From positions 1 through 64,000 of IMG/VR virus record IMGVR_UViG_3300042888_001941: a stretch of 64,000 bases of DNA; one strand, given 5' to 3'. Positions within the stretch are counted from its first letter, which is position 1; every line of letters starts with the position of its first letter. Shown one piece after another: positions 31,870 through 38,991 of this stretch. The notes under the pieces were generated by a model that was not told the DNA's origin, searched no databases, and saw only the letters and a program-made list of their open reading frames with translations. This DNA is from a virus. A program made the translations under genes and the position numbers.

Positions 31870-32862
31870 TTAGATCTTGGCTGGTTGGCAACCTTCACCG
31901 TAGACTCGAGTGAACACATCCGCAACGACGGGGCGGTCCAGTTCAGGAGCTGCTGCGATGATGTTCGCAATTGCGAACTTGGTGCCAAATGTCTTGGAGA
32001 TGTCACGGAATGCGAGTAGTTCACGCATCTGTGGGCACCAGCCAGTTTCACCTGATTGTTGACGACGTGACAAGTTCTGTGCAACTGTCACAATCTGCTG
32101 AGGTGCGCCAAGCTTCTTGGCAAGCACCCAGTCTGTAGTCATCTCTGCTTGCACAATGAAGCGAGATAGAAGAGCTTCAGAGAGTCGAACTCCAGGAGCG
32201 TTTGGATTGGTTGCTGCGATTACGTAGAACCCTTCCTTAGCTTTTACAGTTCCGCGCTCTGGGTTTGCAGTGACAGTGTACTCACCACGACCATCCATGA
32301 GACCATACACACCTGCCATGACCTTAGGGTCAACAAGTCCTACCTCATCAACGAAGAATGGTTTTCCTTCTTCAGCTGCTTTTAATAGTGGACCATCGAC
32401 CCAGTCGAAGCCACCTGTAGGTGTTTGTACGTAACCACCAATGAAGTCTGATAGTTCTGTGTCGCCTGTACCAAGAACTGTACGCACGTCATTGCCGAAC
32501 GCAGCTTCTACGAGTGCAGTCTTACCGCAACCTGGAGCTCCGTACAGAAGAATGTACTGCTGGTTCTTGCGCGCTTCGCGAAGGACCATGACATCGTCAT
32601 GCTCTCCCCACTTGCGTGCATGGTACTTGTCACCATTAGGGCGCTTGTATGTAGAGTCTTCCCCTACGAATGCATCTGCTGATATCACTGGAATAACCTT
32701 TGTCTTGGGTGTTGGACGATTTCCAACTTTACCCTGTGGTTGAACTAGTGAGTCGAGAGATGCAGCGAGTTCATCGTTCATCTGCTGTGCTACAACAGTG
32801 TAAACACTGTCGCTTAGGTTTGGGTAGATCTTGTTTAGAGATTCCATTACTGCTGTTGTCAT
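31870..32862 (-). CDS. MoxR/CobS-type AAA+ ATPase
   Basis: 330 residues. Walker A LYGAPGCGKTALVEAAF near 105, Walker B PFFVDEVGLVDP near 170, sensor-type AATNPNAPG and the arginine-containing LSEALLSRFIVQ. The N-terminal 90 residues are a separate helical region. This is the MoxR-family chaperone ATPase that works with the vWA protein encoded next downstream. Similar CobS-like genes occur in other large phages. The leader AACGACAAAGGACAAACA lacks its own TATAAT, so it is probably cotranscribed with 33351-32893. Confidence 0.85.
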   Translation of the reverse strand: MTTAVMESLNKIYPNLSDSVYTVVAQQMNDELAASLDSLVQPQGKVGNRPTPKTKVIPVISADAFVGEDSTYKRPNGDKYHARKWGEHDDVMVLREARKNQQYILLYGAPGCGKTALVEAAFGNDVRTVLGTGDTELSDFIGGYVQTPTGGFDWVDGPLLKAAEEGKPFFVDEVGLVDPKVMAGVYGLMDGRGEYTVTANPERGTVKAKEGFYVIAATNPNAPGVRLSEALLSRFIVQAEMTTDWVLAKKLGAPQQIVTVAQNLSRRQQSGETGWCPQMRELLAFRDISKTFGTKFAIANIIAAAPELDRPVVADVFTRVYGEGCQPAKI

Positions 32863-32892
32863 TTGTTTGTCCTTTGTCGTTGGGTGGGTGGG

Positions 32893-33351
32893 TTAGGACA
32901 CGAAGAGTGATTCGCCGAACCCAAGGGAACGACGTACTCGTGTGATGCGTCCTAGTACTTTGTAAGGAGTCTTTCCGGCACGAATGCCATCAAGGTCATC
33001 AACTGATACTTCTACATAGATTGGCTGCTTATACATTAGGTATCCATAAGCTGCAAGTTGGTTGAACGTTGAAGCAACGAACTCAAAGCGAGTCCTTGCT
33101 GTGTCAATAGCTTCCTCGGTAGTGCGCTTCTGAAACACACCGAACTCATTTACGCTGATGGTAGGGAGTCCTGCATGCTTCCAACCTTTGCGAGGCTGGG
33201 CTGAAGAGATCTGGCGGCGGAACATCATTGAAGGTACGTTCTTGCCACTGGATGAGATTCCATCCGGAGTGATGAGGACCTGGTACGTTTGAGTCTCCTT
33301 GCGGAGCTCCATGTACATGGCCTTTCCTACAACCTTGTCTTTATCTGACAT
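32893..33351 (-). CDS. Hypothetical protein in the ATPase operon
   Basis: 152 residues, mixed alpha/beta: YQVLITPDGISSSGKNVPSM, TRTRFEFVAS and YVEVSVDDLDGIRAGKTPYK. No family recognised. First gene of the unit leading to the AAA+ ATPase, so possibly its substrate or adaptor. Confidence 0.55.
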   Translation of the reverse strand: MSDKDKVVGKAMYMELRKETQTYQVLITPDGISSSGKNVPSMMFRRQISSAQPRKGWKHAGLPTISVNEFGVFQKRTTEEAIDTARTRFEFVASTFNQLAAYGYLMYKQPIYVEVSVDDLDGIRAGKTPYKVLGRITRVRRSLGFGESLFVS

Positions 33352-33386
33352 GGGTTATCCTTTCGTCGTTTGGGTGAATATAGAAC

Positions 33387-33399
33387 AATTATATCAGGT
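33387..33399 (-). promoter_or_regulatory. Extended -10 promoter (ACCTGATATAATT)
   Basis: Leader GTTCTATATTCACCCAAACG then ACGAAAGGA, ahead of the ATG at 33351. Confidence 0.85.
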
Positions 33400-33402
33400 T
33401 AA

Positions 33403-33624
33403 TTAGATGCTTCCGAACAGTTCCTGTGCTTCACGGGAGATCTGCTGGAGAGCGTTTTCATCAGATGGGTACTTTACAAGATTCCCTGATGCTGTAGCGG
33501 TAAGGTGCGTGTTGATCTTGAGAAGTCCTTGAGCGTCGAACTCAAGAGTAGCTCCTGCAAGGTTGTTGTCAACGTAGCGCTTGAGTGCTTCAAGCGTCTT
33601 TAAGTCTTCTATATTAAGTTGCAT
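33403..33624 (-). CDS. Small hypothetical protein
   Basis: 73 residues from MQLNIEDLKTLEALKRYVDN, chosen over a longer reading because AAAGGA precedes it behind the promoter at 33649. Ends in a helix EAQELFGSI. Unknown function. Confidence 0.55.
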   Translation of the reverse strand: MQLNIEDLKTLEALKRYVDNNLAGATLEFDAQGLLKINTHLTATASGNLVKYPSDENALQQISREAQELFGSI

Positions 33625-33648
33625 GGGTGTTCCTTTCGTCGTTGGTTC

Positions 33649-33661
33649 AATTATATCAGGT
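33649..33661 (-). promoter_or_regulatory. Extended -10 promoter (ACCTGATATAATT)
   Basis: Leader GAACCAACGACGAAAGGAAC; single-gene unit. Confidence 0.85.
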
Positions 33662-33662
33662 T

Positions 33663-33953
33663 CTAGCAGTGGCAAGCGCCACTGCTAGAAGGGGTCACGA
33701 AGCAGACTCCGCAGACCTGAGCCTTTGGGGCTGGGGTAGAGTTGCGAGGTGTAGTGAGCCCAGAGGTTGTGAGCTTATTAGATACTGCGTAGTAACTGCG
33801 ACCTAGCTGCTTCGCAATATCCTTAATGGATACCTTGGCAGCGCGGAGAGTTTCGATGGTGCGGATTTCCGCCAGCGTCCATTCCTCATTGAGGTTAACG
33901 GCTGTGGCGAGTGAGAAGCTTTGGGCTTCGCGGTTCCAGAGTTGGTTTTGCAT
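33663..33953 (-). CDS. HTH/Myb-like DNA-binding protein with Cys-rich tail
   Basis: 96 residues from MQNQLWNREAQSF. The DNA-binding unit reads EEWTLAEIRTIETLRAAKVS then IKDIAKQLGRSYYAVSNKL. The C-terminus has VCGVC and ACHC, a possible zinc knuckle. It faces the divergent gene at 34145 across a region of inverted repeats, so it may regulate that switch. Confidence 0.6.
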   Translation of the reverse strand: MQNQLWNREAQSFSLATAVNLNEEWTLAEIRTIETLRAAKVSIKDIAKQLGRSYYAVSNKLTTSGLTTPRNSTPAPKAQVCGVCFVTPSSSGACHC

Positions 33954-33983
33954 ATTCTTTCCTTCCGTCGTTGTGTATGGATC

Positions 33984-33996
33984 AATTATATCAGGG
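33984..33996 (-). promoter_or_regulatory. Extended -10 promoter (CCCTGATATAATT)
   Basis: Minus-strand member of a divergent pair with 34076-34087. TTCCTGATCTT precedes it. The outer halves TCAGGAATAT and ATATTCCTGA form a perfect 10-bp inverted repeat between the two promoters. Confidence 0.85.
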
Positions 33997-34075
33997 AAGA
34001 TCAGGAATATGGGGTAAATAGGGTAAATAGACAAAAAAAGTTTTTAGGAGGGTTTTGGCGTATATTCCTGAAACC

Positions 34076-34087
34076 ACCTGATATAAT
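34076..34087 (+). promoter_or_regulatory. Extended -10 promoter, plus strand (ACCTGATATAAT)
   Basis: The only plus-strand copy noticed. Preceded by TTCCTGAAACC. The leader continues to AACGACGTAAAGACAAAGGG before the ATG at 34145. Confidence 0.85.
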
Positions 34088-34144
34088 AGATACCATCAGA
34101 CCAACCGGCCTGGTAACGACGTAAAGACAAAGGGAAGGGACCAT

Positions 34145-34477
34145 ATGTCCAGCACCGCAGTTCGCACCGAGGTTACAGAGATTACTGTAACCAGCACCGT
34201 AGCTCACTTGGACGAGACAGTAGATGCTCTCATCAAGGAGTTCGCAAAAGCTAAGAAGGATATGAAAGTCCTCGAGGCTAAAAAGAAAGCTGCCGAAGAT
34301 AAGATTCGTCAGCTTATGGGTGACGCCAAGATTGGATTTATCAACGGCGTACAGCGTGTGGAAATTAAAGACCGCACCACAACCAAGATCGACCGTGAGC
34401 TATTGCAGGAAGCATATCCTGACGCTTACACCGCAACACTTAAGTCTACAGATTACACAATCGTAGACGCTAAGTAA
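34145..34477 (+). CDS. Coiled-coil protein with YqaJ-tail-like C-terminus
   Basis: 110 residues. Residues 20-60 form a Lys-rich coiled coil (AKKDMKVLEAKKKAAEDKI). The rest, RQLMGDAKIGFINGVQRVEI then TTTKIDRELLQEAYPDAY, resembles the small C-terminal region that follows YqaJ-type exonuclease domains, here alone. It is the sole plus-strand gene in the left 40 kb with a complete unit of promoter, ribosome site and terminator. A role in recombination is a guess. Confidence 0.6.
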   Translation: MSSTAVRTEVTEITVTSTVAHLDETVDALIKEFAKAKKDMKVLEAKKKAAEDKIRQLMGDAKIGFINGVQRVEIKDRTTTKIDRELLQEAYPDAYTATLKSTDYTIVDAK

Positions 34478-34491
34478 CCTTAAATAAAAAG

Positions 34492-34521
34492 CTCCCTGGC
34501 TAAACGCCAGGGAGTTTTTTT
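34492..34521 (+). terminator. Intrinsic terminator
   Basis: CTCCCTGGC / GCCAGGGAG with loop taaac and TTTTTTT. Ends the plus-strand gene. Confidence 0.92.
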
Positions 34522-34531
34522 ATGTTTGTGT

Positions 34532-34750
34532 TTAGTAGTCGACTACAGGAGAAGCGCAGTCGCTGCAGACGAACCAGTAGTTCTCATCTTCATCTACAAC
34601 AATCACACAGGAGAAGAACTTGCCAATCGCAAAGCCAACTATGTCACCGCAACTTCGACAGGCGTCACCATCATGAGAAAACTCCGCGGGCGCATCGTTG
34701 TTCTGCGCCTCGACGGAGTCCTCTACTACATATAGTTCAAAGCTTGCCAT
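34532..34750 (-). CDS. Small zinc-ribbon protein (probable)
   Basis: 72 residues with ACRSCGDIVGF and FVCSDCASPV, a plausible two-knuckle zinc ribbon. No good ribosome site or leaderless -10 precedes the ATG, so expression would depend on readthrough from the gene at 35429. Moderate support. Confidence 0.45.
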   Translation of the reverse strand: MASFELYVVEDSVEAQNNDAPAEFSHDGDACRSCGDIVGFAIGKFFSCVIVVDEDENYWFVCSDCASPVVDY

Positions 34751-34772
34751 AGCGGCAAACTTAAACTACTTT

Positions 34773-35429
34773 CTAAAGAGCTGACTTAAGGAATTCCTTG
34801 AGACGAGCAAGTTCTGTTTGAACCTTCTCTAGCTCTGCGGACATTTCCTTGGTACGTTCAGCTACGATCTTCTCGATGAGCATGTCGATTACGGGGTTCG
34901 ACATAGTTCCCGCAGGGATATTCACTGGGGTGATGTCCTCAAGAATAACTTGTTCGTCCTTAGCTCGAGCTGCTTTCTTCTTGGACCAAGGGACTCCCCA
35001 GCTATCGCTTAGGAAGATGCCTGGTACAGCTTCTGCTTCGGTTCTTGCCTGAACTGGATTCTGAGTGGAATAGAGCGCTGCTCGCATATTCCTAATCTTC
35101 TGTCCACTTGCTCTGAGAGAACGTTCATCTGACGTCTCATCACGAGTGAACAGCTTATTCTTTTCAACAAGTTCATTCAGTGCAATGCGTACGTGACTGT
35201 CATGATAGCGACGACCTAGCCCTTGAGCTGTCATCTCTGTAATCTCAGTAACGCTTAGTGGTTGTGTTTGGTTTTGCATTAGTTCTAACATCTGCGATGC
35301 GAACTTTGTGAGAGCAGCTGCCTGGGGTTCTTGCATAACTGTCTCTTCCTTTGGTGCCAGCGATTGATAAAAAGGATCTGTAGGTTTCACTCTGGTAGTG
35401 AACCTAGCTACCTGTTGGATCTTCGGCAT
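34773..35429 (-). CDS. Winged-helix-like protein with C-terminal coiled coil
   Basis: 218 residues. Residues 40-100 look like a winged helix (TKFASQMLELMQNQ, LSVTEITEMTAQGLGRRYHD, VRIALNELVEKNKLF). The C-terminal 50 residues form a coiled coil (IVAERTKEMSAELEKVQTEL). Probably a DNA-binding oligomer. Leader AATGACGAAAGGAAAC. Confidence 0.6.
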   Translation of the reverse strand: MPKIQQVARFTTRVKPTDPFYQSLAPKEETVMQEPQAAALTKFASQMLELMQNQTQPLSVTEITEMTAQGLGRRYHDSHVRIALNELVEKNKLFTRDETSDERSLRASGQKIRNMRAALYSTQNPVQARTEAEAVPGIFLSDSWGVPWSKKKAARAKDEQVILEDITPVNIPAGTMSNPVIDMLIEKIVAERTKEMSAELEKVQTELARLKEFLKSAL

Positions 35430-35453
35430 AGTTTCCTTTCGTCATTGAAGTTG

Positions 35454-35466
35454 AATTATAACAGGT
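35454..35466 (-). promoter_or_regulatory. Extended -10 promoter (ACCTGTTATAATT)
   Basis: Leader CAACTTCAATGACGAAAGGA to the ATG at 35429. Confidence 0.85.
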
Positions 35467-35467
35467 C

Positions 35468-35575
35468 GACTATGAAAAGCTCGGCAAGCTAGGGGCATCC
35501 CAGTTCTTAGTGGAGATCTCACCAAGAAGCTGAGATCAGATCAAGTCGATCGGAAGACTTCTTAGTACTAAGAAG
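35468..35575. repeat. Cluster of inverted repeats after the lysin gene
   Basis: CTTCTTAGTACTAAGAAG (35558-35575) is a perfect 18-bp palindrome covering the lysin stop codon. Next to it TTCTTAGTGG / CTCACCAAGAA forms an imperfect hairpin, and AGCTTGCCGAGCTTTTC on the minus strand may be the terminator. Together they probably end the lysin transcript. Confidence 0.6.
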
Positions 35576-36347
35576 TTAAAGAAGCATCAAGCTGGAAAAT
35601 CCCGGTGCGTTCTCCGAGAACTCTCAATGTTCGTTCTTCCGGAACGCCAGTCGCGTCTGACCCGACGTACCCGAGAGTACGTTGCCAGTGTGCGTACGCC
35701 CGTTGCGTCTCAGCATCGAACATGTCTGGCGTTACGGTGTCAAGTCCGACCGTCTGTGAAAGCGCAAGCTGGACAAGCCCGATGGCTTTATTCCGGCGAC
35801 CAGGCCGACATGCCTGTGCTGAAATCGCATGCCCGCTGCCCGTTGCAGCTTTTATAAGTCTCCCAGGCCGCAATTTGAAAGACGCAGGCCGTGCAAACCC
35901 AAGTACCTCATGCCGTGACCTTACTCGCGAGTACACACCCGCCAGGGCTTGGTCTGCCTTAGGCAGGCCTGAACCCGTGTCCGCCTCGATTGTCTGGACG
36001 AGCCCGTCGGCTTGCCACCTATCCGTCTTCACTACCAGGCCGCAATGCGGCATGCCGTAACTTGTGCCCGTTGCCTGAAATGAAAAGAAAGCTATATCGC
36101 CAGGCCGCGGTTTGTTAAATAGTCGATTTTGTCTAACGAACTCCGCTAACGCGGTCGGCGTGTAAGCGCAGCTAGGAATCTCCAGGCCCGCCTGATGAAA
36201 TACATAGTCGATGAACATGCCCGCCCAAGGTTGGCCGTTGTATCCGGCCGCCTCGCCAAAAGGGTTATGGTTGTTGCTGCGTGTTGTTGTGCCAAGCCAC
36301 CGCTCTGCCTCGGCGATGACAAGCCGTGCCTGTGTGTCGTTTGTCAT
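35568..36347 (-). CDS. CHAP-like lysin with peptidoglycan-binding tail, catalytic Cys absent
   Basis: 259 residues. The N-terminal CHAP-type domain is clear: SNNHNPFGEAAGYNGQPWAG, then MFIDYVFHQAG, PRPGDIAFF and the His in MPHCGLVV. At the usual WCA position the sequence is W-A-G, so the expected nucleophilic Cys is missing. The C-terminal 70 residues (NKAIGLVQLALSQTVGL to AHWQRTLGYVG) form a peptidoglycan-binding repeat. Base composition is more GC-rich than the neighbours, with repeated CAGGCCG. It may bind rather than cut the wall, or use another residue. Confidence 0.7.
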   Translation of the reverse strand: MTNDTQARLVIAEAERWLGTTTRSNNHNPFGEAAGYNGQPWAGMFIDYVFHQAGLEIPSCAYTPTALAEFVRQNRLFNKPRPGDIAFFSFQATGTSYGMPHCGLVVKTDRWQADGLVQTIEADTGSGLPKADQALAGVYSRVRSRHEVLGFARPASFKLRPGRLIKAATGSGHAISAQACRPGRRNKAIGLVQLALSQTVGLDTVTPDMFDAETQRAYAHWQRTLGYVGSDATGVPEERTLRVLGERTGIFQLDASLTS

Positions 36348-36356
36348 TCACATCAC

Positions 36357-36548
36357 CTAATCTTGTTTGCTAAGCTCCTCAACAAGGAGTTGCTGAATCA
36401 TATCACCTAAGTTCTCTGCTTCGTTCGCCCGTGCCGTTAGCCGGATGTGCTCCTCACGAGTTGCCGCCTGCTCAACATCGTTTAGGAGCGAGGCCGCATG
36501 CTCCCTCATTTGGTAGGCGATTTCTTCAAGTGCTGTTATGTTACTCAT
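36357..36548 (-). CDS. Small helical protein
   Basis: 63 residues from MSNITALEEIAYQMREHAAS; ATGAGTAA overlaps the upstream stop by 8 nt. Entirely helical and charged. Linked to the small-terminase-like gene by position; function unknown. Confidence 0.55.
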   Translation of the reverse strand: MSNITALEEIAYQMREHAASLLNDVEQAATREEHIRLTARANEAENLGDMIQQLLVEELSKQD

Positions 36549-37440
36549 CGGTAGGGCTCTCCTCGACAACCGTCGCATCTTCTACTGCCTGGGCGTCATT
36601 AACTCCGTCATTCGAAAGCTCAACCGCGATGTTATAGGCTCCGCTTGATAGGCGGGCAAGCCGCTCTGCAATAATTGAAGAGGCAGGCCGTGCGTCTGTA
36701 ACATTAACGTTCGCGTCAAACTCTACACCGCCTCGTATGCCAGCGCGGTCTAGAATCTCCGTAGATGCTTTTAATCTTACTGGCTCTGACGCCGCATTGG
36801 TCATCAAGTCTTCTAAGATGTCTACCGCATATGGAGCTGCTTGTGTTATCCGCTTGCGAGCTCTCTCGATATCCTCGCCTGGCTTCTTAGAAAGATGGCG
36901 AAGGTGAACACGGCACAAGCCGTCATCCTTCGGCCGTCCGGAAGACCAGAGCATACAGCGAATGCCGTCGTCCTTGATGGTAGAACATCTGTGTGGGAGT
37001 GCGGTCGGCTTACGCTTGGAGCTGGCGATTGGCTCGTCCTGCTCCTTGCCCCACATCTTAGTAGCTCCGATTACCCAAGGTGGAACTAGCTTATCCGTCA
37101 TCGCCTCAACAAGAAGATCATACCCGGTGAGGTAATCTGAGTTCACATTGTCTGGGTCAACAAGGATTGGCTTCTTCTCCGCTAGGGATAAGAGTCTACG
37201 CTCCGTTGCCATGTCTTGAGATCTCGCCATGATGAGACCCGTAGGAACTCCATTGGTAGAGTAAACTGTGTCCCAGCCCATGTGCGCCTTACGAAGCAGT
37301 GAGCGGTTCTCATAGGTATCCTCACAGACACCGCGCTCCATCTCGATGATACCGCACAGTGAAAGATCTGGCCTCAGGTTGACAGGTTCGTCAATCTGAA
37401 TCTCTGGCTTCTCATCTTCGGGAGGAGTAATCTCTAGCAT
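36541..37440 (-). CDS. Terminase small subunit-like DNA-binding protein
   Basis: 299 residues from MLEITPPEDEKPEI. This start is supported by a predicted leaderless promoter: TACTAT exactly 6 nt before the ATG. The middle has a Cys/His knuckle (RCSTIKDDGIRCMLW, LCRVHLRHL). The C-terminal part, AAPYAVDILEDLMTNAASEP then VRLKASTEILDRAGIRGG, is a signature I know from actinophage small-terminase-like proteins. It would recognise DNA for packaging. Unusually far (about 15 kb) from the large subunit. Confidence 0.7.
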   Translation of the reverse strand: MLEITPPEDEKPEIQIDEPVNLRPDLSLCGIIEMERGVCEDTYENRSLLRKAHMGWDTVYSTNGVPTGLIMARSQDMATERRLLSLAEKKPILVDPDNVNSDYLTGYDLLVEAMTDKLVPPWVIGATKMWGKEQDEPIASSKRKPTALPHRCSTIKDDGIRCMLWSSGRPKDDGLCRVHLRHLSKKPGEDIERARKRITQAAPYAVDILEDLMTNAASEPVRLKASTEILDRAGIRGGVEFDANVNVTDARPASSIIAERLARLSSGAYNIAVELSNDGVNDAQAVEDATVVEESPTDE

Positions 37441-37472
37441 GTTGTAATAGTACACTTGTACATAAAAAGAGA

Positions 37473-37515
37473 CAGACCCCGTCACATCGGGGAGAGGTCT
37501 AGTGACGGGGCCTGC
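37473..37515 (-). terminator. Strong intrinsic terminator
   Basis: CCCCGTCAC / GTGACGGGG 9-bp stem extended by CAG/CTG, followed on the minus strand by TCTCTTTTTA. Ends the holin-like transcript ahead of the small-terminase promoter. Confidence 0.85.
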
Positions 37516-37531
37516 CTGAACTGCACAAGGA

Positions 37532-37586
37532 AACGAAAACGAGACCACAGGCTCGCAATCGCGTCGCTTGAAGTCTCGCTGTCGTT
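37532..37586 (-). other. Structured 3' element after the holin-like gene
   Basis: AACG and CGAGAC pair with GTCTCG and CGTT around an inner GCGA / TCGC-type hairpin, in the 80 nt between the holin-like stop and its terminator. No ORF. It may be a structured 3' UTR or the body of a small RNA processed from this transcript. Confidence 0.45.
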
Positions 37587-37598
37587 AAAGCTTGGGTG

Positions 37599-37859
37599 TT
37601 ACTTCTTCTTTGGTTCAGCCTTCTTCTTGACTGTTTTCTTCTCTACTTCAGCTGCCGCTGCTGTCAGAACCTTCTGGGCGACGACGCCGAAGGCTGGATC
37701 TTTCTTGTTGACAAAGCGGATAACTACAGGGATTACCGCGGCAATGCCTGCATTGAGAAGTACCGCAGGATCTGATTCACCTGCGAGGTAAAGAGCTGTT
37801 GCTGCTGCAATGAATGAGCGGACATATGAAGCCGCCATTGCCTTGAGTTGTTTGTTCAT
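37599..37859 (-). CDS. Holin-like membrane protein
   Basis: 86 residues from MNKQLKAMAASYVRSFIAAA. Hydrophobic segments are SFIAAATALYLAG and AGIAAVIPVVIRFV, then a strongly basic tail (KKTVKKKAEPKKK). Similar short proteins with SYxRSxxAA...DP are annotated as holins or membrane proteins in actinophages. It lies near the CHAP-like lysin. Confidence 0.6.
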   Translation of the reverse strand: MNKQLKAMAASYVRSFIAAATALYLAGESDPAVLLNAGIAAVIPVVIRFVNKKDPAFGVVAQKVLTAAAAEVEKKTVKKKAEPKKK

Positions 37860-37870
37860 GAACTTTCCTC

Positions 37871-37895
37871 CCGTTAACAAGTCTTGCTAACGGGG
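37871..37895 (-). promoter_or_regulatory. Hairpin next to the holin-like ribosome site
   Basis: CCCGTTA / TAACGGG stem in the leader ends directly at GGGAGGAAAG, the ribosome site for the ATG at 37859. Its position suggests control of translation. Confidence 0.5.
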
Positions 37896-37989
37896 AAATC
37901 TTAATACAAGTCTCGAAGGTTTATTGGGTGAGAGAGGAGAAAACGCCCCTAGATTGCCCTCTTCAGAAACAGATTATCGAACTGCTTCT

Positions 37990-38202
37990 TTAAGGGTCCG
38001 TCTTGGTCTTCCTAGCAACCACAACATCTTTAGCTTCCCAGGTCGAATTACATGAGCAACCACAGATCCAAAGCTTGTCAAACCAGGCTACTTCATGTGG
38101 ACACTTGTCATGGAAGGTGTCATTACAGAATCCGCAAGACCTCTCGGACTTGACTACTGTTCTGACTCCGTACCACTCCAGGTGGTTGGTTTCTTTACTC
38201 AA
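37990..38202 (-). CDS. Small zinc-binding protein
   Basis: 70 residues with CGFCNDTFHDKC and ICGCSC, giving six Cys for one or two metal sites. The start overlaps the glycosyltransferase stop by 8 nt. Unknown role. Confidence 0.55.
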   Translation of the reverse strand: MSKETNHLEWYGVRTVVKSERSCGFCNDTFHDKCPHEVAWFDKLWICGCSCNSTWEAKDVVVARKTKTDP

Positions 38203-38854
38203 TAACGTAGACCGTCTGCTTGTGGTGGCGGAGCTTGACTGTGGGATCTATCCAAATCTGGAATCCTGACCGTTGGGCGTTTCCGCACCATGAGTAATCT
38301 TCCCCAACGTTTACTCTCATCTCTGAGTCTTCCCTCCACTTGATCTTCCCGATAAGGAACCATGGTCTTGGGATACTTTCAAAGACTCCAGTCTTCACCG
38401 CAACGAATCCAAATCCGACACCGCCTACCTGAACAGGAGAATCATGGAGGAGGAACTCAACCTTGTTCATGCGAGTTGGGACACCTCTGTCATCTGGGAG
38501 CTGGGCAGCAACCGAACCGATTGGGTCAAGAGCATACAGCCCAGAGATGATGTGGCGGTCTGACTCGTAGAGCTTCATGAAGTCTTCAACCGTCCACTCG
38601 ATGTCTGAGTCAATCCAGAAAAGCTTCTTGTAAGTGAACTCACCGCGACCTGGAGCTGTCGCATCGAAGTCGTGCATGGTCGTGTCAAGAGCGGTTAGTT
38701 CTCGTGCGGTAGCTACAAATGAGGAATATCGGGAGATGAAGTGATATGAAATTCCACGAGCATTGAGCTCCTTGGTGGTCTCAACCAGACTCTTCACATA
38801 CTCCGGGACAAAGGAAGATCCTGGCGTCATGATGACAACGTCGTAGTGTTTCAT
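38195..38854 (-). CDS. GT-A-fold glycosyltransferase
   Basis: 219 residues. The nucleotide/metal motif is FWIDSDIEW (DxD type). KHYDVVIMTPGSSF begins the Rossmann-like fold and SWCGNAQRSGFQIW then KLRHHKQ closes it. Expected to move a sugar from a nucleotide donor onto DNA, protein or a surface glycan. Coupled by TAATG to the small gene upstream. Acceptor unknown. Confidence 0.7.
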   Translation of the reverse strand: MKHYDVVIMTPGSSFVPEYVKSLVETTKELNARGISYHFISRYSSFVATARELTALDTTMHDFDATAPGRGEFTYKKLFWIDSDIEWTVEDFMKLYESDRHIISGLYALDPIGSVAAQLPDDRGVPTRMNKVEFLLHDSPVQVGGVGFGFVAVKTGVFESIPRPWFLIGKIKWREDSEMRVNVGEDYSWCGNAQRSGFQIWIDPTVKLRHHKQTVYVIE

Positions 38855-38991
38855 TAGAACTCCACATCAAACCAGAAGAAGATCAGATCCATAGAGAGCT
38901 GATACCTGCTTACGTTAATCGCAAGGTTAAAGCTTGGGAACTTGTGGAGTCCAACACGAACCCACTTACCCTTTACAACATATTCCCTCAT
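38854..38991 (-). CDS. Small hypothetical protein
   Basis: 45 residues: a basic start (REYVVKGKWVRVGLHKFPSF) and an aromatic end (MDLIFFWFDVEF). Overlaps both neighbours by 1-4 nt, so it belongs to the operon. Confidence 0.5.
   Translation of the reverse strand: MREYVVKGKWVRVGLHKFPSFNLAINVSRYQLSMDLIFFWFDVEF

Noticed and set aside
19200-35470. Regular short repeats as a CRISPR array
   Set aside because: Repeats are spaced by genes, not by 30-40 nt spacers, and each sits at a promoter and ribosome site.
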